From: an uncultured Pelagibacteraceae bacterium
Lineage (GTDB): Bacteria; Pseudomonadota; Alphaproteobacteria; Pelagibacterales; Pelagibacteraceae
DNA length: 64,000 nt
Assembly: GCA_902581585.1 (NCBI GenBank)
Contig: CACHPB010000004.1
Span: 1-64,000, forward strand
Direction: 5' to 3'
A program made the translations under genes and the position numbers. The notes beneath the pieces were generated by a model that saw only the letters and a program-made list of their open reading frames with translations, was not told the origin of the DNA and did not search any database. How positions within the stretch are numbered: the stretch's first letter is position 1; every line of letters starts with the position of its first letter. Below are positions 1 through 8,717 of this stretch, piece by piece.

Positions 1-1644
1 TTTTAAAGTTGGAGTAAGCATACCATTTTCAATTGAAAATTTTTCTTTAATGACAAAATATTTTTTTATATTTTCAATTTTAGATAAATTAAGGTTAACT
101 TTATCAATTTCTTTTTCTAATTCATCTTGAGTTGCATTTATATGCTCATCGGATAAGACCAATAAAGCTACTAGATAGGGTTTATTATCTCCATAAACAA
201 CTGATTGATCAATAAAGCTAGAATTAGACAATTCATTTTCTATTTTAACGGGAGAAATATTATCACCACCTGGTGTTATCAAAATATCCTTTTTTCTATC
301 AGTAATTTTCAAATAACCTTCATCAAATACTCCAATATCTCCAGTGTGCAACCATCCATCCTTTAAAACTTTATTAGTTTCCTCATCATTATTCCAATAA
401 CCTAACATAACATTTTCACCTTTAACTAAAATTTCTCCATCATTGGCAATTTTTACTTGATTACACCTAAACGGTGGACCAACCGTTTCAACTCTAATAT
501 CGTGAATTGGATTACAACTGACCACTGGTGATGTTTCAGTTAATCCATAACCTTGCAATGTAGGAAGACCTATAGCATTTAAAAAAACTCCAACATCTTT
601 ATCGAGAGCCCCACCTCCTGAAACAAACGTTTTAAGCTCACCTCCAAACTGAGATTTAATTTTTTTTCTTACTATCTTTTCTAACAAATTATCAAGAATT
701 TTTTCCAAGAATGATAATTTTTGTTTTGTAATTTTTTTCTTACCAAGTTCTAACATTTTTAAAATTAATTTTTTTCTTAGTCCAGTGGCTTTATTAAAAC
801 TAGCATTGATTTTTTGGTATAAATTTTGGTAAAAACGAGGAACGGCAGTCATTAGTTGGGGCTTACAATCATTCATATTTTTAATTAATTTTTCTATGCT
901 TTCAGCATAAAATATTTTTGCCCCAACACTTATTTGCACAAATTGTACAGTGTGTTCATAGGAATGAGAAAGAGGTAACCAAGTTAAGAATCTGGTTTGG
1001 TCTGTTAATAAAGGTTTTAAAATATCTAAAGCCCCTTCACAGTTGTTTAAAATACCTCCATGACTTAATACCACTCCCTTAGGATTGCCTTGTGTACCAG
1101 AAGTATAGATAATACACGCTGGGTCTTTTCTATCTAATTCCAACTTTGGAATGCTTTGATTTTCATTATTTAAATTTGAAATTAGTTTATTTAAATTAAT
1201 ATATTTATTATTTTCAATATCTAATTCTTCAAATGAAAATATTTTTTTAATAAAGTTATTTTTATTAATTATATTTTTAACTTTATTAAATTGTTCTTGA
1301 TTAGATACAAAAATTAATTTTGGAGTACAATCGTTAATAATATATTCATAATCACGTTCTATATAAGTAGTATATGCTGGAACGGTTATGCCACCTGATA
1401 ACATTATAGAAAGATCTGAAATAAACCATTCTGGTCTATTTTCAGAAATTAACAAACATCTATCACCTTTTTTTAAGAATTTATTTATTTCAGATGAAAT
1501 TTTTTTTATAGAATGAAATGTTTTATTCCAAGTAAAATAATTAGATGAATCTTTTAACGAAGTTAAAAGTATATTATTTTTATTTTGTTTTTGATAATTA
1601 TCAAAAAATAATTCAACAAGATTATTTATATTTTCTGCACTCAT
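1..1644 (-). CDS. AMP-forming long-chain acyl-CoA synthetase (C-terminus cut by window edge)
   Basis: This enzyme activates fatty acids to acyl-CoA through an acyl-adenylate. The reverse strand reads open from the ATG at 1644 to base 1, giving 548 residues. The adenylate-forming signature YTSGTQGNPKG is visible, followed by GYGLTETSP and GWLHTGDIG with the DRKKD hinge. The last visible residues are MLTPTLK, the usual A10 region, so only a short tail with the catalytic Lys is missing. There is no N-terminal signal. It lies just downstream of tRNA-Leu on the same strand. The family call is secure; the chain-length preference is not visible. Confidence 0.93.
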   Translation of the reverse strand, partial: MSAENINNLVELFFDNYQKQNKNNILLTSLKDSSNYFTWNKTFHSIKKISSEINKFLKKGDRCLLISENRPEWFISDLSIMLSGGITVPAYTTYIERDYEYIINDCTPKLIFVSNQEQFNKVKNIINKNNFIKKIFSFEELDIENNKYINLNKLISNLNNENQSIPKLELDRKDPACIIYTSGTQGNPKGVVLSHGGILNNCEGALDILKPLLTDQTRFLTWLPLSHSYEHTVQFVQISVGAKIFYAESIEKLIKNMNDCKPQLMTAVPRFYQNLYQKINASFNKATGLRKKLILKMLELGKKKITKQKLSFLEKILDNLLEKIVRKKIKSQFGGELKTFVSGGGALDKDVGVFLNAIGLPTLQGYGLTETSPVVSCNPIHDIRVETVGPPFRCNQVKIANDGEILVKGENVMLGYWNNDEETNKVLKDGWLHTGDIGVFDEGYLKITDRKKDILITPGGDNISPVKIENELSNSSFIDQSVVYGDNKPYLVALLVLSDEHINATQDELEKEIDKVNLNLSKIENIKKYFVIKEKFSIENGMLTPTLK

Positions 1645-1657
1645 AATTTTAATTTTA

Positions 1658-1744
1658 TGGTGGGCAAAGAGAGAATCGAACTCTCACAGTATTGCTACCA
1701 TTGGATTTTGAGTCCAACGCGTCTACCAGTTCCGCCATTCGCCC
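1658..1744 (-). tRNA. tRNA-Leu (anticodon CAA)
   Basis: The reverse strand folds as a class II tRNA. The acceptor stem GGGCGAA pairs with TTTGCCC, including one G-T pair, and the discriminator A is followed by an encoded CCA. The anticodon stem TTGGA/TCCAA encloses CTCAAAA, giving anticodon CAA, which reads UUG. The T arm contains GTTCGATTC and there is a long variable arm, as expected for Leu. Length is 87 nt with CCA. Confidence 0.96.
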
Positions 1745-1785
1745 AAAACTTAACATATTTTAACTCATAGTATTAAATCATTTAT

Positions 1786-1791
1786 TATAAT
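1786..1791 (+). promoter_or_regulatory. Possible -10 element for the DedA-like gene
   Basis: A perfect TATAAT lies 10 bases upstream of the ATG at 1802, which would put the transcript start within about 4 nt of the start codon. No good -35 is visible. In such AT-rich sequence a chance match is likely. Confidence 0.3.
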
Positions 1792-1801
1792 AAAAGAAAA
1801 T

Positions 1802-2410
1802 ATGTTCAAAGAACTATACAATAAAACAATTCAAATTGCAGGTCACAGGAAATCTAAATCAATTTTAGGATTTATATCCTTTATTGAAAGCTTTATATTT
1901 CCTATTCCTCCAGATGTATTAATAATCCCAATGACAATTGCTAGAAAAAACGAGTGGATTAAAATTGCTTTTATAGCAACTCTAGGTTCTGTTTTGGGAG
2001 CGTGTCTTGGATACTTTATTGGATATATATTTTTTAACGAAATTGGATTAAGAATTTTTGAAATTTATGGTGTAGATAATACCTCTTTTTTAAAAGAAAA
2101 AGTTTCCTCTGAAGGAGGTGTAATTGCTTGGATCACTCTTTTAGCTATTGCAGGGTTTTCACCTGTTCCATTTAAACTACTAACAATCACAAGTGGATTT
2201 ATTCATTTTAATTTATTTTACTTTATAATTATAAGCTTGTTAACCAGGGGTTCTCGTTTTTTTTTAATAGCTTTTCTAATTGGAAACTTTGGGAACACAA
2301 TGAAAAAAATCATTGAGAAAAAATTATTAAAATTTTCTATTCTTTTTTCTGTGATTTTGATTGGTTTTGCTTTTTTTATTTATAAATTTTTAAATAATTT
2401 TATTAGTTAA
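1802..2410 (+). CDS. DedA/YqaA-like membrane protein (VTT domain)
   Basis: This is a 202-residue integral membrane protein of the SNARE-associated/VTT (DedA, YqaA) family, whose members act in lipid handling at the inner membrane. Hydrophobic segments lie near residues 21-45, 55-80, 100-130, 135-160 and 175-198. The family's Pro-rich re-entrant features appear as FPIPPDV near residue 35 and FSPVPFK near residue 120. dsbB begins 2 bases after its stop, so the two are probably co-transcribed. Substrate and exact role cannot be read from the sequence. Confidence 0.82.
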   Translation: MFKELYNKTIQIAGHRKSKSILGFISFIESFIFPIPPDVLIIPMTIARKNEWIKIAFIATLGSVLGACLGYFIGYIFFNEIGLRIFEIYGVDNTSFLKEKVSSEGGVIAWITLLAIAGFSPVPFKLLTITSGFIHFNLFYFIIISLLTRGSRFFLIAFLIGNFGNTMKKIIEKKLLKFSILFSVILIGFAFFIYKFLNNFIS

Positions 2411-2412
2411 AC

Positions 2413-2892
2413 ATGACTTTATTTCCAAATCGAAAGAATTTGTACTTGATTATTTTGTTACTATCTCTCATATCTATTATGTCAGCTTTGTACGTTGAGT
2501 TTATACTTGGATATAAACCATGTAAATTATGCATTTATCAAAGACTTCCTTACTTAGCTGCAATATTCATAAGTTTTATTGGATTATTTTATTTTAAAAA
2601 TGAAAATATTTTAATAATTTTAGTACTAATATTTACCTTAAGCGCCCTTATTTCTGGATACCATTTTGGCATTGAAAATAGATTTTTTGAAGAATTTTCT
2701 AGTTGCACTAATAAACAATTAAATCTATCAGATAAAGGAAAGTTACTAGAGTCTCTAAGTAAAAACATGCCAGTTAACTGTAAAGATGCAACATTTAAGA
2801 TTTTTGGTGTTTCGCTAGCGGCAATTAATACTCTTTTATCAATTATAATTGTCATTATCTCTGTTAGAAGCCTAAGCTATGAAAAAAACTAA
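2413..2892 (+). CDS. dsbB: Disulfide bond formation protein DsbB
   Basis: This inner-membrane quinone reductase reoxidises a periplasmic DsbA-type oxidant. The 159-residue protein has four predicted membrane segments. The periplasmic pair CKLC is at Cys37/Cys40, followed directly by the family signature IYQRLPY. The second-loop pair is Cys98/Cys123. The 3' end overlaps coq7 by 14 bases, which suggests translational coupling. No dsbA gene lies in the window. Confidence 0.9.
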   Translation: MTLFPNRKNLYLIILLLSLISIMSALYVEFILGYKPCKLCIYQRLPYLAAIFISFIGLFYFKNENILIILVLIFTLSALISGYHFGIENRFFEEFSSCTNKQLNLSDKGKLLESLSKNMPVNCKDATFKIFGVSLAAINTLLSIIIVIISVRSLSYEKN

Positions 2893-3412
2893 TAAAAAAA
2901 AATTAGAGGAATTTATAAGAGTGGATCATGCAGGAGAAAGAGGTGCAATTAAAATATATGAAGGTCAACTGCTCGCTTTAAATACGTTAGTAAATAATGA
3001 TGATTTAAAAAAAACTGTGTACGAGATGAAAAAGCATGAAGAGGAACACTCAAACTTCTTTGAAAATGAAATAGAAAAAAGGAATATAAAACCTACAAAA
3101 CTATTACCACTATGGGATTTACTTGGATTAGGTCTTGGATTTGGCTCTACAATACTTGGGAAAAAGGCTGCAATGTTATGTACTGCATCTGTTGAAGAAG
3201 TTATTGATGAACATTACAAAAATCAAATTGATCAAATTGAAGTTGATGAAAAAGATTTAAGAGAAAAAATAATTAAATTTAGACAAGATGAATTGGACCA
3301 TAAAGATATAGCTTATGAGAAAGGAGCAACAAAGAAAGGTCTTTATTCAATTATGGACAAGGTAATTAAAACAGGCTCAAAAGTTGCTATAAAAATTTCG
3401 GAAAAAATATAA
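2879..3412 (+). CDS. coq7: Coq7-type 2-polyprenyl-3-methyl-6-methoxy-1,4-benzoquinol hydroxylase
   Basis: This di-iron monooxygenase performs the penultimate hydroxylation of ubiquinone synthesis. The N-terminal IRVDHAGERGA and two ferritin-like iron-binding motifs (HEEEHSNFF near residue 58, DELDHKD near residue 142) identify the Coq7 family. The length of 177 residues is normal for bacterial Coq7. The gene overlaps dsbB by 14 bases and is convergent with the HNH gene with no spacer at all. Together with ubiE and ubiB in this window it indicates an aerobic ubiquinone pathway. Confidence 0.94.
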   Translation: MKKTNKKKLEEFIRVDHAGERGAIKIYEGQLLALNTLVNNDDLKKTVYEMKKHEEEHSNFFENEIEKRNIKPTKLLPLWDLLGLGLGFGSTILGKKAAMLCTASVEEVIDEHYKNQIDQIEVDEKDLREKIIKFRQDELDHKDIAYEKGATKKGLYSIMDKVIKTGSKVAIKISEKI

Positions 3413-3997
3413 TTAAGGTTCAAGTTCTACATCCCAATACAGATAATCCATCCAACTTTTGTGTAAAAAATCTGGTGGAAAATTTTTACCATTTTTGTGG
3501 AGATCTTCTGTAGTAGGTTGAAAAGGCCACTGATTAAGTGTCATACCAGAGTCTTTGATTAACCTTCCACCTTTTTTAACATTACAAGCTGAGCAAGCGG
3601 TAACAACATTATCCCAATCAGTTTTTCCACCTTTTGATCTTGGCAACAAATGATCGAATGTTAATTCATTTTTACTTCCACAATATTGGCAGCTGAACTT
3701 ATCTCTTAAAAAAACATTAAATCTAGTGAAGTTGGGATTAGATTGAGGTCTAATGTATGATTTAAGAGCAATTACACTAGGAAGTTTCATACTAAACGAA
3801 GGACTTCGAATTTGTCTATCATAATAGCTAACAATAGATACTCTATCGAGAAAAACAGATTTTACAGAGTCCTGCCAACTCCATAATGAAAGTGGATAAT
3901 AACTTAAAGGTCTGTAATCTGCATTTAGAACTAATGCAGGACACTTATCTAAAGAAATGTTTTGATCTGACAACTCAATCATATCTAAAACATACAT
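3413..3997 (-). CDS. HNH endonuclease family protein
   Basis: This 194-residue protein carries a C-terminal HNH nuclease domain. CQYCG and CSACN zinc-knuckle pairs flank the core FDHLLPRSKGGKTDWDN and the closing KKGGR. The N-terminal half (PALVLNADYRPLSYYPLSLW) matches the conserved chromosomal HNH family common in Alphaproteobacteria rather than a restriction or phage enzyme. An in-frame ATG at 3982 is an alternative start. There is no mobile-element context. The biological role of the family is not established. Confidence 0.86.
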   Translation of the reverse strand: MYVLDMIELSDQNISLDKCPALVLNADYRPLSYYPLSLWSWQDSVKSVFLDRVSIVSYYDRQIRSPSFSMKLPSVIALKSYIRPQSNPNFTRFNVFLRDKFSCQYCGSKNELTFDHLLPRSKGGKTDWDNVVTACSACNVKKGGRLIKDSGMTLNQWPFQPTTEDLHKNGKNFPPDFLHKSWMDYLYWDVELEP

Positions 3998-4043
3998 TAA
4001 ATATTATTTTTATCAAGATTACTAATCTTATAATGACGATTTA

Positions 4044-4700
4044 TTAAACAATTAAATTTTTTTTTATAAAATTTAATGCCGCACTCGATGCCTCTATAGG
4101 TATATGATGATCACATTTTTTTATCATTAAAGTTTCAATTTTGATTTTATTTCTTAAAAAAAAATCTTCTGCCTCTAATAAATTACTTGGAGGTACTATC
4201 GGGTCATTTTCTCCATGTATCATCAAAATATTAGTTTTATTTTTTATCCTAGAAGATAAGTCTTGTTTGTCTATAATTTTTCCTGAAAATCCAACAATAC
4301 AAGCAAATTCTTTTTCTGAGGTTAAACCAACATTTAATGACATCATGCATCCCTGACTAAATCCAGATACACATATTTGAGAATATGCTAAGTTAAAATA
4401 ATTACTCACTTCTAAAATATAATCGTTTAAAACTTTTTCTGCCTTTTTTGACTCTTGAAGTATATAATTTTTATCCTCAGTATTTAAATCAAACCATTGA
4501 TAGCCTATTGGATTTATCGCACATCTTTCATGTGCATCAGGACATAAAAAAACTGTATTTTTTAAAAATCTTTTCCAATTGAGTGTAAGCATACTAATAT
4601 CTTTACCATCGCCTCCATATCCATGGAGTAAGATTACAGCATTTTGCACTTTTTCATTATCTTCTGGTTTTATAACTGTTGTATTTAATGAAAACTTCAT
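4044..4700 (-). CDS. Alpha/beta-hydrolase, phospholipase/carboxylesterase family
   Basis: This is a small serine esterase of the YpfH/carboxylesterase-2 type. The oxyanion region is LLHGYGGDG, the nucleophile elbow is GFSQG (Ser near residue 115), the acid lies in HGENDPIVP, and the catalytic His is in the C-terminal CDHHIP. An upstream in-frame ATG at 4718 exists. The ATG at 4700 is preferred because it forms a classic 4-base ATGA overlap with the stop of the upstream thioredoxin gene. The product is about 218 residues and its substrate is unknown. Confidence 0.85.
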   Translation of the reverse strand: MKFSLNTTVIKPEDNEKVQNAVILLHGYGGDGKDISMLTLNWKRFLKNTVFLCPDAHERCAINPIGYQWFDLNTEDKNYILQESKKAEKVLNDYILEVSNYFNLAYSQICVSGFSQGCMMSLNVGLTSEKEFACIVGFSGKIIDKQDLSSRIKNKTNILMIHGENDPIVPPSNLLEAEDFFLRNKIKIETLMIKKCDHHIPIEASSAALNFIKKNLIV

Positions 4701-5227
4701 AAATTTTTTATTAACCAATCATGGAGACTCTTGTCACTAAAATCAATATAACCAACTATTCTTCCAATTTCGAAACCATTTTTGTCAATTAATATTGTTG
4801 TAGGTAATCCACGTAATTTAAATAACTGTGAAAACTGAGGTCCAGAACCTATAAATATTTCTAAATTCTCTATTTTTAATGCATCGAAAAATTCCTTAGA
4901 TTTTTTATAACTCCCTCCACCAATATTAATTGGAATTATATTTATATCTTTAAAATTATCTAATTTTTTTAGTTTGTCTAAAGAGGGCATTTCTTTTTTA
5001 CAAGGAGCACACCAAGTGGCCCAAAAATTTATTATTATGGGGTTTGATTTGTAATTATTTAAACTTACTTTTTGGTCTTCAGATTTAATAAATTCTATAT
5101 TTTCAATTTTTTTCTTATCTTTATGTACTATAAGATTCTTAATTTCTGGACGTTCTATTGAATATGAGACGCCAGATGATATTAAGTAAAATATTATTGT
5201 AACGTAATTAAAAAAAATGGTTTTCAT
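4697..5227 (-). CDS. TlpA/ResA-like periplasmic thioredoxin
   Basis: This is a membrane-anchored or secreted thiol-disulfide oxidoreductase of the TlpA/ResA family. The start at 5227 gives MKTIFF and a hydrophobic signal segment (residues 3-22). It is followed by a thioredoxin domain with the active-site WCAPC (Cys73, Cys76) and the cis-Pro loop RGLPTT. A longer open frame reaches 5506 but would run antisense through argH and is not believed. It is divergent from argH with a 22-base gap, an order seen in other Alphaproteobacteria (tlpA-argH-lipoprotein-lysA). Confidence 0.9.
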   Translation of the reverse strand: MKTIFFNYVTIIFYLISSGVSYSIERPEIKNLIVHKDKKKIENIEFIKSEDQKVSLNNYKSNPIIINFWATWCAPCKKEMPSLDKLKKLDNFKDINIIPINIGGGSYKKSKEFFDALKIENLEIFIGSGPQFSQLFKLRGLPTTILIDKNGFEIGRIVGYIDFSDKSLHDWLIKNL

Positions 5228-5249
5228 AAAAATTATATAATTAAATATC

Positions 5250-6638
5250 ATGGGTAAAAATAAAAACAATCTGCCAATTTGGAATACTAGAATAAAAAAA
5301 AATTCGAATAATCTTTTTAAAAAAGTAGGTGGATCACTATCGATAGATAAAAGATTATTTAAAGAAGATATTGAAGCATCAATTGTGCATGTTGAAATGT
5401 TGTTCAGACAAAAGATTATAAATTTTAAAGTAAAAAATAAAATTGTGTGGGGTTTAAATAGAATTAAAAATGAAATTATTAAAAAAAAATTTATCTTTAA
5501 TGACAAACTCGAAGATATTCATATGAATATAGAGCATAGACTTTTTGAATTGATTGGAGATGACGCGGGATATATACACACCGCAAGATCAAGAAATGAT
5601 CAAGTAGTCACAGATTTTAAAATTTGGCTGAAAAAAGCAAACAGTGAAATATTAAAAAATATTGATGTAACTATTAAAAATATTTTAAAAAAAGCTGAAG
5701 ATAATATTGAAACAATTATGCCTGGCTTTACACATTTAAAAAATGCTCAACCAGTTTCTTTTGCTCATTACTTAATGGCATACTTAGAAATGTTTAATAG
5801 AGATAAAAAAAGATTTGTAAATAATTTAGATAGTCTTAATGAAAATCCACTAGGTGTCGCAGCTTTAACTGGTACATCATTTAAAATTGATAGATTTTAT
5901 ACTTCAAAAAAATTAGGTTTCCAAAAACCAACTAAAAATTCAATTGATACTGTTTCTGACAGAGACTTTGTTATTGATTTTCTCTACTCTTGTTCTGCAT
6001 GCGCAGTACATATTTCTAGAATTGCAGAGGAATTTATAATTTGGAATTCAGATGCATTTAAACTTTTAACTTTAAATGATAAGATTGTTACTGGATCATC
6101 TATAATGCCTCAAAAGAAAAATCCTGATCCTTTAGAGTATTTAAGAGGTAAAACTGGATTCATGTTTGGAAATCTTTTTTCAATGTTAACAACTCTAAAA
6201 GGATTACCTTTATCTTATTTCAAGGATTTGCAAGATGATAAAGAAATTGTATTTAAATCATTTGATCAATTAAAGAACTCACTAATTATATTAAATGATG
6301 TTCTTAAAAACTTTTCACCAGATAAAAAAAGAATGCTTGAACTAGCAGAAAATGGTTTCATCACTGCTACTGATTTAGCAGATTATATGGTTAAAGAGTT
6401 AAATTACCCATTTAGAAAAGCATATTTGCAAACTGCTAAAATCATTAACTTTGCTGAAAAAAATAAAAAAAAATTATCTGAATTAACAATGAATGAAATT
6501 AATAAAATTGAAAAAGGTTTGACATCTGATGTACAAAAAGTGTTTGATTTGAAAAAATCCGTGAATTCTAAAGTTTCTTATGGAGGAACCTCTTTTGAGA
6601 ATATAAAGAAGATGATATTAAGCTATAAAAAAAAATAA
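5250..6638 (+). CDS. argH: Argininosuccinate lyase
   Basis: This enzyme cleaves argininosuccinate to arginine and fumarate, the last step of arginine synthesis. The 462-residue protein has the fumarase/aspartase superfamily signature GSSIMPQKKNPD near residue 288, plus HTARSRND and MPGFTHLKNAQPVSFAH. Its length is normal. It heads the plus-strand run argH - small lipoprotein - lysA, with the lipoprotein ATG two bases beyond the argH stop. Confidence 0.97.
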   Translation: MGKNKNNLPIWNTRIKKNSNNLFKKVGGSLSIDKRLFKEDIEASIVHVEMLFRQKIINFKVKNKIVWGLNRIKNEIIKKKFIFNDKLEDIHMNIEHRLFELIGDDAGYIHTARSRNDQVVTDFKIWLKKANSEILKNIDVTIKNILKKAEDNIETIMPGFTHLKNAQPVSFAHYLMAYLEMFNRDKKRFVNNLDSLNENPLGVAALTGTSFKIDRFYTSKKLGFQKPTKNSIDTVSDRDFVIDFLYSCSACAVHISRIAEEFIIWNSDAFKLLTLNDKIVTGSSIMPQKKNPDPLEYLRGKTGFMFGNLFSMLTTLKGLPLSYFKDLQDDKEIVFKSFDQLKNSLIILNDVLKNFSPDKKRMLELAENGFITATDLADYMVKELNYPFRKAYLQTAKIINFAEKNKKKLSELTMNEINKIEKGLTSDVQKVFDLKKSVNSKVSYGGTSFENIKKMILSYKKK

Positions 6639-6640
6639 CT

Positions 6641-6805
6641 ATGTTTAAAAATATAATTCTAATCTCTATGTTTTTTCTTTTACTAATATCATGTGGTAGA
6701 AAAAACGACCCAAAATATGAGGCATCATTAAGTAATAGTGTAATTATTTTTAACAATTCTGATAAAATTTTTAAAATGCCAAAAGAAAATGAAATATATC
6801 AATAA
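6641..6805 (+). CDS. Small lipoprotein, LptM/YifL-like
   Basis: This is a 54-residue ORF with a lipoprotein signal. The start MFKNIILIS is followed by a hydrophobic run ending LLIS-CG, a convincing lipobox with Cys18. The mature part is short and polar, ending KMPKENEIYQ. It sits between argH and lysA and overlaps lysA by 17 bases. In E. coli the comparable small lipoprotein YifL/LptM lies just before dapF, and it assists LptD assembly. Assignment to that family rests on size, lipobox and the lysine-pathway context, not on strong sequence identity. Confidence 0.75.
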   Translation: MFKNIILISMFFLLLISCGRKNDPKYEASLSNSVIIFNNSDKIFKMPKENEIYQ

Positions 6806-8003
6806 TATATTTACTATTGAAAACTGTAGTATCAATAAAGTAATAGAAAAGTTCGAAACACCAATATTTTGTTACTCACAAAAAAAAATAAAGGAAAATA
6901 TAAATAACTTTAAGAAAAGTTTTAAATCGTTTTCTCCAATTATATGTTTCTCAACTAAATCTAACTCTAACTTAGAAATACTAAAAGAAATCAAACGAAA
7001 TGGTTTAGGAGCTGATGTTGTTTCAAAAGGTGAGTTAATGATTGCTCTTAAAGCTGGTATAAGTTCAAAAAAAATCGTTTTTTCTGGAGTAGGAAAAACT
7101 AGATCAGAATTAATATATGCAATTGAAAAGAATATTTTATTAATTAATTGTGAATCTAAAAGCGAAATTTTAGAAATTGAGAGAATTGCTAAATTTAAAA
7201 AGAAAAAAGTAGATATTGGAATTAGATTAAATCCTAATACTGATGCAAAAACTCTCAAACAAATTTCAACCGGTAAAAAAGAAAATAAATTTGGGATTAA
7301 TGAAAAAACCTTTATTGAAGTTTCAAAATATGTAAAAGATTCAAAATTTTTAAACTTAAAATGTTTAAGTGTTCATATTGGAAGTCAAATCCTTGATCAC
7401 AAACCTTATCAGAAAATGATTAATGTTTTAGATAAATTAATTAAAAAAATGGATTTTAGTTTTGAATATATTGATCTTGGTGGTGGTATGGGAATAGATT
7501 ACAAAAAAGATAATAAAAAATTTGATTTTAAAAAATATAATCAAATCATCAAAAAATTTTTAGGAAATCATAAGAGTAAAATAATTTTTGAACCTGGAAG
7601 ATCAATTGTAGGTAATACAGCAATTTTGGTTTCAAAAATTCTCTATATAAAAGAAAATTCTAAAAAAGATTTTATTATATTAGATGCTGCAATGAATGAT
7701 TTTATGAGACCTGCATTGTATGGGGCTAAACATAAAATTATTCCATTAAAAAGAAAAAATAAAATAACTAATAAAACTTATGATTTTGTTGGTCCTATTT
7801 GTGAAACTACCGATAAATTTCTAAGTACAAACAAATTTCAAAAATTAAATGAAAAAGATTATATTATTATTTGTGATGTGGGAGCCTACGGTACATCTTT
7901 AAGTTCAAATTATAACATTAGACCAAAACCAGCTGAAATATTAATCAAAGGGTCTAGAATTAATGTGATTAAAGAAAGACAAAAACTAAAAGATTTAATC
8001 TAG
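6789..8003 (+). CDS. lysA: Diaminopimelate decarboxylase
   Basis: This PLP enzyme converts meso-diaminopimelate to lysine. The 404-residue fold-type III decarboxylase has the PLP-lysine region CFSTKSNSN (Lys57) and the glycine-rich IDLGGGMGID. It also has the phosphate-binding EPGRSIVGN and the C-terminal Cys loop GPICETTD, with the closing DVGAYGTS substrate/PLP segment. The start overlaps the small lipoprotein by 17 bases. dapB lies elsewhere in the window (54.2 kb). Confidence 0.96.
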   Translation: MKYINNIFTIENCSINKVIEKFETPIFCYSQKKIKENINNFKKSFKSFSPIICFSTKSNSNLEILKEIKRNGLGADVVSKGELMIALKAGISSKKIVFSGVGKTRSELIYAIEKNILLINCESKSEILEIERIAKFKKKKVDIGIRLNPNTDAKTLKQISTGKKENKFGINEKTFIEVSKYVKDSKFLNLKCLSVHIGSQILDHKPYQKMINVLDKLIKKMDFSFEYIDLGGGMGIDYKKDNKKFDFKKYNQIIKKFLGNHKSKIIFEPGRSIVGNTAILVSKILYIKENSKKDFIILDAAMNDFMRPALYGAKHKIIPLKRKNKITNKTYDFVGPICETTDKFLSTNKFQKLNEKDYIIICDVGAYGTSLSSNYNIRPKPAEILIKGSRINVIKERQKLKDLI

Positions 8004-8015
8004 TTTTTGAAAAAG

Positions 8016-8717
8016 ATGATAAGAAAATTTCTATTTTTACTTTTTTTCTTTTTGGGTATTTCAGTAATATCAATAGTATTTTTACCCTCATTATTCCTTC
8101 CTACAAAGTTTGTTTTATTTGGTGGTAAAATAATGGGTAAATGGTCCAGTATATGCCTTCAAGTTTTTTTACAAACAAAAATCATTGTCAAAGGAAAAGA
8201 AAATATAATAAAAAATGAAAAATTTTTTATAGCTTGTTCACATCAATCTATGTTTGAGACTTTTTATTTACAAACAATTTTTAATTCACCAATATTTATT
8301 TTAAAACATGAATTAATTAAAATGCCTGTATTTGGATGGTATTTAAAAAAAATAGGTTCAGTATCAGTAAATAGAAATAAAATTAGTAAGGATAATTTAG
8401 GTTTAATCGATAAAATAAAGAAATCTGTAAAAATTTCAGATAGACCATTAATTATATTTCCACAAGGAACAAGAGTTTTACCAAGTGAATTCATTCCTTT
8501 CAAAAAAGGAGTTGGAAGAATTTATGATGAGTTAAAAATAAAGTGTCAACCAGTAGCTGTAAATTCTGGAAAAGTCTGGCCTAAAAATGGTAAATTAATT
8601 CCAAATAAAACAATTACAATATCAATTCTTCCGCCAGTCAAACCCGGAATGGAAGCAGTAGAATTTACAAGTTTTATTGAAAAAGAAATTTACAATGAAT
8701 TGGGACTAATAAATTAA
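8016..8717 (+). CDS. plsC: 1-acyl-sn-glycerol-3-phosphate acyltransferase
   Basis: This enzyme acylates lysophosphatidate to phosphatidate at the inner membrane. The N-terminal hydrophobic stretch is followed by the catalytic block CSHQSMFET. That gives HX4E rather than HX4D, a variant I recall as common in alphaproteobacterial PlsC. Block III is FPQGTR and block IV is PVAVNSG. A TTG at 8007 is an alternative start three bases after lysA; the ATG at 8016 is chosen here. The stop shares a TTAA with the convergent dnaN stop. Confidence 0.9.
   Translation: MIRKFLFLLFFFLGISVISIVFLPSLFLPTKFVLFGGKIMGKWSSICLQVFLQTKIIVKGKENIIKNEKFFIACSHQSMFETFYLQTIFNSPIFILKHELIKMPVFGWYLKKIGSVSVNRNKISKDNLGLIDKIKKSVKISDRPLIIFPQGTRVLPSEFIPFKKGVGRIYDELKIKCQPVAVNSGKVWPKNGKLIPNKTITISILPPVKPGMEAVEFTSFIEKEIYNELGLIN

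Noticed and set aside
5228-5506. N-terminal extension of the TlpA-like protein
   Set aside because: It would run antisense through the start of argH; the internal ATG at 5227 gives a proper signal peptide.
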